From: Consotaella aegiceratis
GTDB taxonomy: Bacteria; Pseudomonadota; Alphaproteobacteria; Rhizobiales; Rhizobiaceae
Direction of reading: 5' to 3'
Length of the DNA stretch: 64,000 nt
NCBI RefSeq assembly: GCF_036541425.1
Contig: NZ_JAZHFT010000003.1
Span: 1-64,000 of the forward strand
This document shows, one piece after another, positions 35,339 to 44,243 of this stretch (the stretch's first letter is position 1; each line of letters opens with the position of its first letter). The notes below the pieces were generated by a model. The model was not told where the DNA came from. It did not search any database and saw only the letters and a list, made by a program, of their open reading frames with translations. The translations under genes and the position numbers were made by a program.

Positions 35339-36271
35339 TCACTTCGTCCAGGGATGCGGTGGCAGGTCCGGCCAATCGGTATCCGGATAAATCGCCTTGG
35401 CGAGGTCGCGAGCCGCGTTGGCGACGCGCGGGCCGAACCCGAGCAGATAAACGCCGTCGAAATTGCTGATACGGCCGCTCGCGACCGCCGGAGTGGTGGC
35501 GAAGGCGGAGGCGGCCAGGGCGGCTTTGGTGGTCTCGTGCGGGCCGGTGGTCATGGTGACGATCGCCTCGGGAGCGGCCGTCACGACCGCCTCGGGCGTA
35601 GCCGGCTTGAAGCCCTCGATGTCCGAAAACGCATTGACGGCTCCCGCCAGCTCGAACATGCCCTCGGCCGATGTGTGGGAACCGGCGACCAGCGGCGCAC
35701 CGCTCTGCATCGACATGACGAAGGCCACCTTGCGCCGGTCTTGGATTTTCGAGACTGCCGCTTCCACGGTCGCGAGATCGGCCTCGACCGACCGAGCGAG
35801 GTCCTCGCCCTTGTCGATCTCGCCCGCCGCGTCCGCCACGGCGCGGATCTTGGCGAGCACGCCCTGGCCGGTGGGCTCGTTGGGAATGATCACGAACGGC
35901 ACGGCCGCCTGTTCGAGAACGTCGATGACGTCCTGCGGGCCCGATCCATCGACGGCCAGCACCAAAGTCGGCTTCAGCGACAGAACGCCTTCGGCGGTGA
36001 GCTGGCGCATATAGCCGACGTCCGGCATGTCCTCCGCCGCGGGCGGATAGATGCTTGTGGTGTCGACGCCGACGATCTTCGACTGCAATCCCAACGCCCA
36101 GAGGATTTCGGTCACAGGACTGCCGATCGAGACGATGCGCGAGCGATCGGCGATCTCGACCGTGCGTCCCGCGGCATCGGTGATCGTCTCGGCCCTAACC
36201 GGCGAGGCGATCGACAGGGCAAGCGCAAGGCTCGCGATCAGGGGCAGGATGGTCGATGTCGTGCGGTGCAT
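35339..36271 (-). CDS. hmuT: Periplasmic haem-binding protein HmuT
   Basis: A 310-residue substrate-binding protein of the FecB/BtuF class. The signal peptide runs from MHRTTSTILPLIASLA to about residue 27 (VRA). Family landmarks are RIVSIGSPVTEILWALGL and KPTLVLAVDGSGPQ, and the Tyr haem-ligand region near DVGYMRQL. It delivers haem to HmuUV. Located 41 bases after hutX in the haem operon. Confidence 0.92.
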   Translation of the reverse strand: MHRTTSTILPLIASLALALSIASPVRAETITDAAGRTVEIADRSRIVSIGSPVTEILWALGLQSKIVGVDTTSIYPPAAEDMPDVGYMRQLTAEGVLSLKPTLVLAVDGSGPQDVIDVLEQAAVPFVIIPNEPTGQGVLAKIRAVADAAGEIDKGEDLARSVEADLATVEAAVSKIQDRRKVAFVMSMQSGAPLVAGSHTSAEGMFELAGAVNAFSDIEGFKPATPEAVVTAAPEAIVTMTTGPHETTKAALAASAFATTPAVASGRISNFDGVYLLGFGPRVANAARDLAKAIYPDTDWPDLPPHPWTK

Positions 36272-36312
36272 GGCTTTATCCTGTTTCGCAGGGGCTGGGC
36301 GGTCATCGCCGA

Positions 36313-36828
36313 TCAAGCGGATAGCGTCGCCAGTTCGGCGCACAATTCCTCGAACGCCCGGATCTGCTCGGGCCGCATCTGTCGGTTCTCGTCCCGTCCG
36401 AGATAGATCTTGAACATGCAGTCGCCAGCCTTGCCGTAGAACTGGACCGATTTCGTGTCGCTGGCAAAGAGCTTGCGGCTGACGAAGGCGATCCGGTCGC
36501 ATTCCGAGGCCCTGATGTGCCCGCCGAGGGGCTTGCCGTGCAGGTTGAAATAGCCTCTGGCTTCCGATCCCTCCGGCAGGTCCGCCTTGACCTCGACGAT
36601 GACGTCTCCGGTATTGACGATGAAGGTGATCTCGCCCCAGCCGGTGATTGCCTCCCAGACCCTGGCGAACAGCGAGCCCGGCACGAGAACCGCTTCGCCC
36701 TCGGGAAGACAGGTCAGGACGTCGGCGGTCGTGCAGCCCTGTCGACGGGCGATATCCTCCAGCGCGGCGCCGGGGTGCTCCGCGACCGCCTTGCGCACTG
36801 CTTCGCGCTCGGACGAGGTAAGGGTCAT
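36313..36828 (-). CDS. hutX: Cytosolic haem carrier HutX/HuvX
   Basis: A 171-residue cytoplasmic protein of the HutX/ChuX haem-utilisation family. It accepts haem after import and passes it on, in enterobacteria and Vibrio to the HutW/HutZ or ChuW system. The C-terminal half (ITFIVNTGDVIVEVKADLP, GYFNLHGKPLGGHI, SVQFYGKAGDCMFKIYLGRDE) matches the family well. Its ATG overlaps the hutW stop by 4 bases (ATGA), so the two are translationally coupled. Confidence 0.9.
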   Translation of the reverse strand: MTLTSSEREAVRKAVAEHPGAALEDIARRQGCTTADVLTCLPEGEAVLVPGSLFARVWEAITGWGEITFIVNTGDVIVEVKADLPEGSEARGYFNLHGKPLGGHIRASECDRIAFVSRKLFASDTKSVQFYGKAGDCMFKIYLGRDENRQMRPEQIRAFEELCAELATLSA

Positions 36829-38261
36829 GATCGGTGGTCTCCGGGTCTCGTGATCGGGGCTGCTTCCTGCTCGATCCAGGCGATCAGGCGCGAGGTCATG
36901 GCCACCTGCCAGAAGCGTCCCGGAAGCGTCAGGAGCCAAACGTTTCGTTGCCGCGTCATCAGACCGGCCGCCGCCCATTGGCACAGCAACGGGCCGGCCA
37001 GGGGTTCGAACCTGTCGCCGGTCAGGGACGACAGGGTCTTGTCGACGGCGTCCGCGTCGAGACGGCCGTGCTCCATGCCGGAGCGGACCGTGTCGAGGAC
37101 GGGCGCCAGCGAGGACTGCCGCACCATGGCCGACGTCAGGCATTCGCCTGCCCGGACCCGTCCGGCGTAGTCGTCGAGACCGGCGGCGAGGCGAAAGCTG
37201 GTCCCCGCCAGCGAGGCGCCGGCCCCGGCACCAAAGGCCAGGCAGTCGGCACCGGTCTTGACCGTCGCATTGTAGACGTTGCGCTCGCGGTAAGTGCGGC
37301 GCCAGTGGGTGGTGGAAATCGGCTCCAGCCCGAGGTCCCCTGCCAGATCCCAGCCGGCGGCGAAATATCGGCCCAGGGTCTTGCGGTCGGCCGGCTGGTG
37401 CTTGCCCTTGTCCATGGCCGTGAGCAGCGGTGTGCCCGGAACGAGCTTGAGCGAATAGAAGTCCAGACCGTCGACGCCGGCGGCCACGGCAGCGCGAACG
37501 TCGTCGAGGAAGATGTCCAACGTCTGTCCGGGCAGGCCGTAGATGAGATCGATCACCACGGCACCCTGATCCTCTCGGACCAGAGCGTCCAGAAATGCGA
37601 TCACCTCGCGGCGTCCGGTCTTGCGGCCGAGGCGGCGGCGGATCGTCTCCTCGAAGGTCTGGATGCCGAGCGAGACACGATTGACGCCGGCATCGAAGGC
37701 GGCACGGGCCTTGTCCAGGCCGAAGGACATCACGCGGCCTTCCAGGGTGATCTCGCAGTCTGCCGCGAGCGGCAGATATCGGCGCAGACCCTCGATCAGC
37801 CTGACCAGATCCCCGGTGGCCAGGGCGGTCGGCGTGCCGCCGCCGAGATAGACGGCGCGCAGCGGGTGACTGTTCTGCGCCGGCGTGTCGGCGCCGGCCC
37901 GCAGCTGTGCCAGGACGGCATCGACATAGGCCGGTCCCAACTCGGGCCGCCAGGGGTTCTGGTAGAAGCCGCAGAACAGACAGTGGTTCTCGCAGAAGGG
38001 AATGTGGACGTAGGCGACGCCGGTTCCCGTCCGCGGCGTGGCGGCGACCTCTTCCCAGAGGCGGGGAACATCGCCGGGGGCGACCATGCGCATGCCCATC
38101 ATCGGATGCGCAGAATGCTCGCCGGCGAAGGCCCCCGTCAGCGGATCGATGCCTTCGGCCGCAAACAGGCTCTCGATCGACCGGCGACCGGGAGGCGAGG
38201 GCCTGTCGCCATGCATCGGCCCGCGCGGCATCGAACGGGATCCATCGGCCACCTTGCTCAT
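36825..38261 (-). CDS. hutW: Radical-SAM haem-degrading methyltransferase HutW/ChuW
   Basis: A 478-residue class C radical-SAM protein related to HemN. The cluster motif C90xxxC94xxC97 (CENHCLFC) is intact, followed by YLGGGTPTAL and the HemN-like SLGIQTFEETIRRRLGR. ChuW opens protoporphyrin anaerobically to free iron; HutW is the homologue beside HutX. Its presence implies the cell can extract iron from haem without oxygen. It is 113 bases downstream of the receptor gene. Confidence 0.9.
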   Translation of the reverse strand: MSKVADGSRSMPRGPMHGDRPSPPGRRSIESLFAAEGIDPLTGAFAGEHSAHPMMGMRMVAPGDVPRLWEEVAATPRTGTGVAYVHIPFCENHCLFCGFYQNPWRPELGPAYVDAVLAQLRAGADTPAQNSHPLRAVYLGGGTPTALATGDLVRLIEGLRRYLPLAADCEITLEGRVMSFGLDKARAAFDAGVNRVSLGIQTFEETIRRRLGRKTGRREVIAFLDALVREDQGAVVIDLIYGLPGQTLDIFLDDVRAAVAAGVDGLDFYSLKLVPGTPLLTAMDKGKHQPADRKTLGRYFAAGWDLAGDLGLEPISTTHWRRTYRERNVYNATVKTGADCLAFGAGAGASLAGTSFRLAAGLDDYAGRVRAGECLTSAMVRQSSLAPVLDTVRSGMEHGRLDADAVDKTLSSLTGDRFEPLAGPLLCQWAAAGLMTRQRNVWLLTLPGRFWQVAMTSRLIAWIEQEAAPITRPGDHRS

Positions 38262-38374
38262 CGATCACTTCGCTCCGACAGGAGCACGCGTGCGGGCTGC
38301 GACAGGCGTGCTCCGAGACATGCTGCGCCGCCAACGCTCGGGCCGGATGAGGTGTTGGCGGCGCATCCGACCCC

Positions 38375-40558
38375 TCAGAACTTGTAGGTCGCGGTGACCT
38401 TGAAGCTCCGACCGGGCTCCGAATAGAACTCGTCGGGCTGGGACACCGAAGAGGGAATGTGCAACGCGTTGTAGTAGGTCTGATCGAACAGATTGTAGAC
38501 GCCGGCCGTCAGCTCGAAACCGTCGATCTGTTCCGGCTTCCAGTTCGCTCTCAGGTCGAGCACGCCGTAGCCGGGCGCCGAGCCCCCTTCCAGGCCGTCC
38601 ACGTCGTCCCGTTTGCCCGCCACGGTCCAGGTGAGGCCGGCGCCCCACTGGGTGGCGTCGTAGGCCAGGTCGAAGATGCCGCGGTACGGCGGGATGGAAT
38701 CGAGCGTCTCGTCCTCGTCGGTATCCTCGCCGTCGATCAAAGCCAGAGACACGGAAGCCTTCCAGCCGGGAAGAAAGCGCCAATGGGCGTTGGCTTCCAC
38801 GCCCTGGATCCGGACATGGGCGCGGTTGATGTACTGGAACACGCCATAGGGATAGCCGGTGAGACCGAGCGCTTCCGCCGTGGTCGTCTCGGTGTCGATG
38901 AAGTTCCGGTAGTAGTTCAGGAAGCCGGTGACGCCGCCGCCGAGAGCATCGTCGCCGATATCCAGCCCGGCCTGGAAGCCGTTGCTGGTTTCGGGTTCGA
39001 GCTCGGGATTGCCGATGGAAAGATAGGTCGCCGAGGAGCCGTAGGTGGTGAACAATTCGTCCGTCGTGGGCGCGCGGAAACCTTGAGCCCACTGCCCGTA
39101 GACCCGGAGGTTCTGCCCTTGGTAGGCGGCGCGCAGCTTGCCCGAAACGGCCGAGTCGCTGTTTTTCGCAAGGTCCTGGGCCGCGTCGTTGTCGTCGTAG
39201 CTCGGAGTGTCCTGCGGATCGTGCTCGTACCAGTCGAAGCGCACGCCGGGCGTTATCGTGAAGCCGCTGTCGCCGAGCCTGATGGTGTCATCGACGAAGA
39301 CGCCGAACGTCGTGCTGTCGATGTCGGGCTGGTAGGACTGGTTGACGTGGAAGAAGCTACAGCCGAAATAGTAGACTTCGCCGCAACTGTCCTTGCCCGA
39401 CGTGTACTGCTCGGTCTTGCCGACATAAAAGTCCGTGCCGGCGACGAACTCGTTCTGCTGGCCGAGGATCTCGATGGTCTTCCTGCCGTCGACGTGCGAT
39501 CCGAACCCTTTTTTCTCGATCTCGTCGTCGCGATCGTATTCGCCGACCGGCGACGTCTCGCGATAGGTATTCTCGTCGTGATGAACCTCGAGGTCCTGCC
39601 AGTAGGCCAGAGCGTGCAATTCGTCGAACCAGGGGCCGCTGGTTTCCGGGACATAGTCGTAGGACAGGGAGAGCCGCGTGCGTTCCTTCTTCTCGATCGT
39701 GTCGAAGTCGGAATAGGTGCTGTCGATGGAGGTCAGCGTCTCGATGTCCTCCTTGCGCGTAAAGTGCTCGGCAGTGAGCCCGAAGCGGTGGCCGCCTTCG
39801 ATGTCCTGATAGATCTTGCCCAAGACATTGTACTGGTCGGAGTCCAGCGGGTTCGGTTCGGTGCGGGTTTCGCCGGTCCCGCCGACATCGCCGTTGTTGT
39901 CGGTTTCATGGCCCCTGCGATAGCTGCCCTGGAACAGCGCGGAGGTTCCGCCGAAGCGCGCGGCGACGGCCTGGGACGCATCGAAGCCGTCATCCTTGGA
40001 ATCGTAGCTCAGCTTCGACAGACCGCCCCAATGGCGGCCGTCTTCGATCAGATCGTCGGGGTCGAGCGTTCGCAGGCCGAGAATGCCGCCGAGCGACCCA
40101 GAGCCATACCGGCTGGAATCCGTGCCCTTGAGAATGTCGATCTGCGACAGCGTGTCGAAGTCGAAGGTGTTGCTGCCGCCCGAGGCCTCGTAGATCGGCT
40201 CGTTCAGCCACGGAATGGGGATGCCGTCGATCGTCGTCAGGACGCGCGACGAATCGAGGCCGCGGATATTGACGCTCCCGTTGTCCGGATTGAAGTCGAT
40301 GCTCGGATCGACCCTGCGCGACAGCTCTTCCAGACTGTCGACCTGCTTCTCCTGCAAGGTCGCCTTGTCGACGGTCGCGACCTCGGCGCCTTCCAGCTTG
40401 GCCTCGCCCTTGGCTTCGATGAGAACCTTGGGCAGTGCGACGTCGTCGTCCGACGCGCTGTCGTCCGTGGCTTGCTGCGCGAACGCGGGCACGGCCGCGA
40501 CGGTGACGAGAAGAAGCGAGATGGCGTGGCGCAAAACGCGACCGCGATCGATACGCAT
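38375..40558 (-). CDS. TonB-dependent haem/haemoglobin outer-membrane receptor
   Basis: A 727-residue outer-membrane barrel with signal peptide (cleavage after AFA, about 27), plug domain (SLEELSRRVDPSIDF, VNIRGLDSSRVLTTIDGIP) and C-terminal Phe (VTATYKF). The haem-receptor motifs FRAP (494-497) and NPEL (517-520) are present. The histidine that normally lies between them is missing: the segment reads TTDELFTTYGSSATYLSIG. Haem co-ordination may therefore use other residues. First gene of the haem operon on this strand, divergent from hemP; expected to be iron/Fur controlled. Confidence 0.92.
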   Translation of the reverse strand: MRIDRGRVLRHAISLLLVTVAAVPAFAQQATDDSASDDDVALPKVLIEAKGEAKLEGAEVATVDKATLQEKQVDSLEELSRRVDPSIDFNPDNGSVNIRGLDSSRVLTTIDGIPIPWLNEPIYEASGGSNTFDFDTLSQIDILKGTDSSRYGSGSLGGILGLRTLDPDDLIEDGRHWGGLSKLSYDSKDDGFDASQAVAARFGGTSALFQGSYRRGHETDNNGDVGGTGETRTEPNPLDSDQYNVLGKIYQDIEGGHRFGLTAEHFTRKEDIETLTSIDSTYSDFDTIEKKERTRLSLSYDYVPETSGPWFDELHALAYWQDLEVHHDENTYRETSPVGEYDRDDEIEKKGFGSHVDGRKTIEILGQQNEFVAGTDFYVGKTEQYTSGKDSCGEVYYFGCSFFHVNQSYQPDIDSTTFGVFVDDTIRLGDSGFTITPGVRFDWYEHDPQDTPSYDDNDAAQDLAKNSDSAVSGKLRAAYQGQNLRVYGQWAQGFRAPTTDELFTTYGSSATYLSIGNPELEPETSNGFQAGLDIGDDALGGGVTGFLNYYRNFIDTETTTAEALGLTGYPYGVFQYINRAHVRIQGVEANAHWRFLPGWKASVSLALIDGEDTDEDETLDSIPPYRGIFDLAYDATQWGAGLTWTVAGKRDDVDGLEGGSAPGYGVLDLRANWKPEQIDGFELTAGVYNLFDQTYYNALHIPSSVSQPDEFYSEPGRSFKVTATYKF

Positions 40559-40780
40559 GGAGCCGATCCAATCATTCCAATGTTGGCGGATGGGAATGTT
40601 GGCTGGCTGCCGATGGCCGGAGGGCCAAAGGTGGCTGGCTGTCGACGACGTCGAAGCGCCGTCGCGGATCAGCGGTATGAAAGTTGAGTTTTTTTGTCAA
40701 ATATCTGTCTTCGCGGCGTCGACGGCCAGTGCGCGAAAGAGACAGGCTGTGTTAAATCAGCAACAGTTGTTGTTAGGAAA

Positions 40781-40803
40781 AACATGATAGTCATTATCAT
40801 GTT
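40781..40803. promoter_or_regulatory. Fur-like palindrome upstream of hemP
   Basis: Perfect 9-base arms AACATGATA and TATCATGTT flank GTCAT; the core TGATAGTCATTATCA matches the Fur 7-1-7 pattern closely. It is 48 bases before the hemP start and 222 bases before the receptor start, so it most directly controls hemP and possibly the divergent receptor. It lies in an AT-rich promoter-like stretch. Confidence 0.75.
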
Positions 40804-40851
40804 TTAAGGACGCATCCGAGCGAGCCTCGCGATCCGTAAGAGCGAAATTCG

Positions 40852-41052
40852 ATGACGAAGACGACGACCGAACCCGGAGTGACGAGCGGCGTTGAGGAAT
40901 CGAAGCGGCAACCGCGGCATCAGGACGGCGAGACCCTTTGTCTCGATGCGAGCGCGCTGTTCGCGACGCGGCGAGAGGTCCTGATCCGGCACGATACGGA
41001 ACTCTATCGTCTTCGCCTGACTGCCAACAACAAGCTCATTCTGACGAAATGA
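40852..41052 (+). CDS. hemP: Haemin uptake protein HemP
   Basis: A 66-residue protein. The C-terminal half, LFATRREVLIRHDTELYRLR followed by LTANNKLILTK, is the HemP signature. In rhizobia and Bradyrhizobium HemP/HmuP is a small activator needed for expression of haem-uptake genes under low iron. It is divergent from the TonB receptor and preceded by a Fur-like palindrome. The N-terminal 25 residues are low-complexity and not conserved. Confidence 0.9.
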   Translation: MTKTTTEPGVTSGVEESKRQPRHQDGETLCLDASALFATRREVLIRHDTELYRLRLTANNKLILTK

Positions 41053-41190
41053 TCCCGCCCGCCGACGTCGGGAGCCCGGTTCGCTATCCGAGGCCGCCTC
41101 GGCCGGCATGGAGTGCGCCACCCCGTTCCGGTTCGGCCGCAACGGGATGGCGCTGGCTGCTCTTACGGTAGAGCGCCGCCGGCCTGCGTC

Positions 41191-42855
41191 TCAGTTCTGC
41201 GCCCGCACCGTCAGGCGGCTGTCCAGAAGCTCGCCGCTCTCGCTCAGGATCGGATAGGCCACGCTCGCAAGCAGCGAGTTGATGGTCTTCAAGGCCCGGA
41301 CGGTCTCCAGATGGATATCGCTCGTCTCGATGCTGGCGACCTTGCCCGAGCGCAGCCTGTTGATATGCTCGCCGAAGCTCGCCCGTTCGGCCGCGCGCAT
41401 GGCATCCTTTTCGTTCAGCAGCTGGCGCGCCGAATCCCGGTCTTTCGATACCAGCACGTTCAAGGCGAGATGCATGTTGGTCATCACACGGTGATGCAGG
41501 TCGGTCAGCTCGCCCCAGCCTTCGGCCGAGAAGGCGAGGCCCTGTTCGTGCCGGTTCTTCGCCAGCTTCAGCATCGTCTTGGTGATGGCGTCGCCGACAT
41601 GCTCGAGGTTGATGGCGAAGTTGGAGAGTTGCTGTCCGCGCAGCGCCTGCTCGTCGTCGGCATACTTGATGCGGGCGAGGTAGAGCTTGATCTCGCGCTG
41701 CGCCTGGTTGACGGCGTCCTCCAGCAGCTTGGCCTGGCGGATCTTCACCGGATCGGCGGTCTCGTAGATGTCCATCATCGGGCTCAGCATGCGCTCGACG
41801 ATCTCGGCCATGCGCAGCAGCTCCCGCGTCGCGCTGGCGAGCGCGAGGTTGGGCGAGGGCAGCACCGACTGGTCCAGGCAGCTCGGCGACAGATCGAGGG
41901 CGTTCTCCTCCTCGGGACCGCTCGTCTCGCGGATCGTTCGCTCGAGCAGGCGCGCCACCGGACCGATCAACGGCAGGCAGACGATCAGGAGCGCCGCGTT
42001 GAAGGCGAGGTGGGCCGTGGCGATGTGGCGCGAGAAGTCCGGATCGAGCAGGCTCAGCTCGGGGCCGAAGAGCTGCAGCGCGGGCAGCGTCACGACGGCG
42101 CCGGCACCGCGGAAGAGGACGTTGCCGGCGGCGATGCGGCGCGCGGCGGCCGAACCCTGCCGTGTCAGGCCGATCGCAATCAGCGCACCGCCCAGATTGG
42201 CGCCCAGCATGAGCGAGACGCCCAACTCCAACGGTACCAGACCCTGCGCTGCGAACGACACGATGAGCAGGATCGAGGCGATGCTGGAATGGACGAGCCA
42301 GGTGAACGCCGTGCCCAGCAGGAAGGCGGTGAGGAAGTCGTGGCGGAGATAGGCGACGACCAGGGGCAGAACCTCGGCCTCGCGCAACGGCGCCGTCGCG
42401 TCGCCGATCAATCCGAGCGACACCAGGATGAGCGCGATGCCCACGAGGATGCGGCCAAGCTGGCGCGTCTCGCGCCGGGTCCCGCGGAAGAAGCAGAAGA
42501 CGCCGACGATCAGCAGGATCGGCACCAGCCAGTCGAGCTTGATCGCCAGGATCTGGACGACCACGGCCGAGCCGAAGTCGGCGCCGAGCATGATGGCGAG
42601 GCCGGTGGCGAGCGTCAGCACACCGCGTCCGGCGAACCCCGCCGCCAACAGGGCAACCGCCGTCGAGCTCTGCAGCACGATCGCCACCACCGCGCCGATC
42701 CCGGCCGCCTTGACGCTGCTGCGCTGGCTGCCTGCGAGGATGCGGCGCAGACGCGGCTCGTGGGCGCGCTCGACGCCGGTGCGGACCATGCGCACGGCCC
42801 ACAGCAGCAGCGCGATCGCGCCGGTGAGATGAAGGATGACGGCGTAGATGCTCAT
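41191..42855 (-). CDS. Na+/Pi cotransporter family protein (NptA/YjbB-like)
   Basis: A 554-residue protein with two inverted halves of the Na/Pi cotransporter family, each with a QSS-type motif (VLQSSTAVALL and LVHSSIASILL), followed by a cytoplasmic PhoU-like helical domain (about 340-540). E. coli YjbB of this family exports phosphate. The gene is divergent from the LacI regulator, and the operator-like palindrome at 43016-43031 lies in their shared promoter region, so it may belong to the same regulon as the phosphoesterase operon. Confidence 0.93.
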   Translation of the reverse strand: MSIYAVILHLTGAIALLLWAVRMVRTGVERAHEPRLRRILAGSQRSSVKAAGIGAVVAIVLQSSTAVALLAAGFAGRGVLTLATGLAIMLGADFGSAVVVQILAIKLDWLVPILLIVGVFCFFRGTRRETRQLGRILVGIALILVSLGLIGDATAPLREAEVLPLVVAYLRHDFLTAFLLGTAFTWLVHSSIASILLIVSFAAQGLVPLELGVSLMLGANLGGALIAIGLTRQGSAAARRIAAGNVLFRGAGAVVTLPALQLFGPELSLLDPDFSRHIATAHLAFNAALLIVCLPLIGPVARLLERTIRETSGPEEENALDLSPSCLDQSVLPSPNLALASATRELLRMAEIVERMLSPMMDIYETADPVKIRQAKLLEDAVNQAQREIKLYLARIKYADDEQALRGQQLSNFAINLEHVGDAITKTMLKLAKNRHEQGLAFSAEGWGELTDLHHRVMTNMHLALNVLVSKDRDSARQLLNEKDAMRAAERASFGEHINRLRSGKVASIETSDIHLETVRALKTINSLLASVAYPILSESGELLDSRLTVRAQN

Positions 42856-43015
42856 GGCCGTCCCCCGAGTTCAATGGTCATGGCGTCCGTCGCGATGTTG
42901 CGTGCCAGGGATCCTTCCGGAGATCGACCCGGACATGGTAAAAGGCCCGGCGGCCAACGGGTCGGGCGTGATCCACCAAGCACGCCATCGCCTTCGATTT
43001 CCTGTCATAAATCCG

Positions 43016-43031
43016 TTGCACACGTGTGCAA
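43016..43031. promoter_or_regulatory. LacI-type operator, copy 1
   Basis: Perfect 16-bp palindrome TTGCACAC|GTGTGCAA with the central CG typical of LacI-family sites. It lies 101 bases before the lacI-type gene and 160 bases before the divergent Na/Pi gene. A copy with one mismatch occurs at 52673-52688 before the ABC operon. Confidence 0.85.
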
Positions 43032-43132
43032 GACTGGCTTAAGTGCTGGCGGCTGTCAACATCGCATCGCGCGATCACGGGCGTCGCCCGTCCCGCCATG
43101 CGGATGGCTGAGTGTGAGAGCTGGGAGCGCCA

Positions 43133-44200
43133 ATGCCGAAGAATCGCTCTGGACCGGGATTCGTCAGCGCCCAGGAGGTCGCCCGACTGGCCGGCGTATC
43201 GCGCTCGGCGGTGTCGCGCACCTTCACGCCGGGCGCCAGCGTCTCGAAGGAGACGCGGTCGCGCGTCATGGAAGCCGCCGACCGGCTCGGCTACACTGTC
43301 AATCATCTGGCCCGCGGCCTGATCCGCCAGAAGACCGGCATCGTCTGTCTCGTGGTCTCCGACATCTCGACACCGCATCTGTCGCAGATCGTGGACGAGC
43401 TCACCTGGCGGCTCCAGGAAGCCGACAAGGTGGCGATGGTGATCAACGCCTCGGGCCGACTGGAGAAGATCGAGGATGCCGTCCGCCAGACGCTCAACTA
43501 CCGGGCTGAGGCGACGGTCGTTCTGTCGGGCACGCCGGACGAGTCGATCATCGGGACCTGTGTGGAGAGCGGTCAACGGCTGATCCTCCTCAATCGCCAG
43601 GAGGCCGCCGGCGGCCCCATCAATATCGCCATCGACAACGAGGCTGCGGCCCGCGAGGCCCTCCAGACGTTTCTCAAGGCCGGGCGGCGGCGGCCCGCCG
43701 TCCTGTCCTCCGGGGCGGGAACGCCGAGCCTGGTCGGCCGCGAGCGCAGCTTCATCGAGGCGGCCCATGCAGCCGGGCTCGAGGTCGCCGTCTGGCACGA
43801 CGGGCCGACCGCCCATGCCAGCGGCCGGGCCGGAGGGCGGTTCCTGCTCGGGCTGGACAATCCGCCGGATGCCGTCTTCTGCGTCACGGACCTGCTCGCC
43901 TGTGGTTTCATGGATGCGGCGCGCTACGAGTTCGGCCTGGCTATTCCGGAGGATGTCTGCGTCATCGGCTTCGACGACATCGAACAGGCCAGATGGCCCT
44001 CCTACGCGCTCACCACCTTTGCCCAGCCGATCGCCCAGATCGCCGGTCACATCGTTTCGCTGGTTGGCGGACCAGCCACCGGCGAGCGGTCGGGACCGAC
44101 CCTCTTCAAGGCACCGATGATCTGGCGCGAGACGATGCCGAAGTTCGTTAGCCGACCCCGGAATCACACCGCGCCGTCGAACGAGGAACAGCCGACCTGA
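43133..44200 (+). CDS. LacI-family transcriptional regulator
   Basis: A 355-residue regulator: N-terminal helix-turn-helix (FVSAQEVARLAGVSRSAVSR, about 10-30) with hinge helix, then a periplasmic-binding-protein-like effector domain (GIVCLVVSDI, IGFDDIEQARW). Members usually repress sugar-catabolic operons. It is transcribed toward the convergent ABC/sulfatase operon, and the palindromes at 43016 and 52673 are good candidates for its sites, suggesting autoregulation and control of the operon. The inducer is unknown but probably the imported compound. Confidence 0.93.
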   Translation: MPKNRSGPGFVSAQEVARLAGVSRSAVSRTFTPGASVSKETRSRVMEAADRLGYTVNHLARGLIRQKTGIVCLVVSDISTPHLSQIVDELTWRLQEADKVAMVINASGRLEKIEDAVRQTLNYRAEATVVLSGTPDESIIGTCVESGQRLILLNRQEAAGGPINIAIDNEAAAREALQTFLKAGRRRPAVLSSGAGTPSLVGRERSFIEAAHAAGLEVAVWHDGPTAHASGRAGGRFLLGLDNPPDAVFCVTDLLACGFMDAARYEFGLAIPEDVCVIGFDDIEQARWPSYALTTFAQPIAQIAGHIVSLVGGPATGERSGPTLFKAPMIWRETMPKFVSRPRNHTAPSNEEQPT

Positions 44201-44243
44201 ACGAGGCGAGCCTGCACCTGAGGGCTGCGGACAGGGCACCTGT

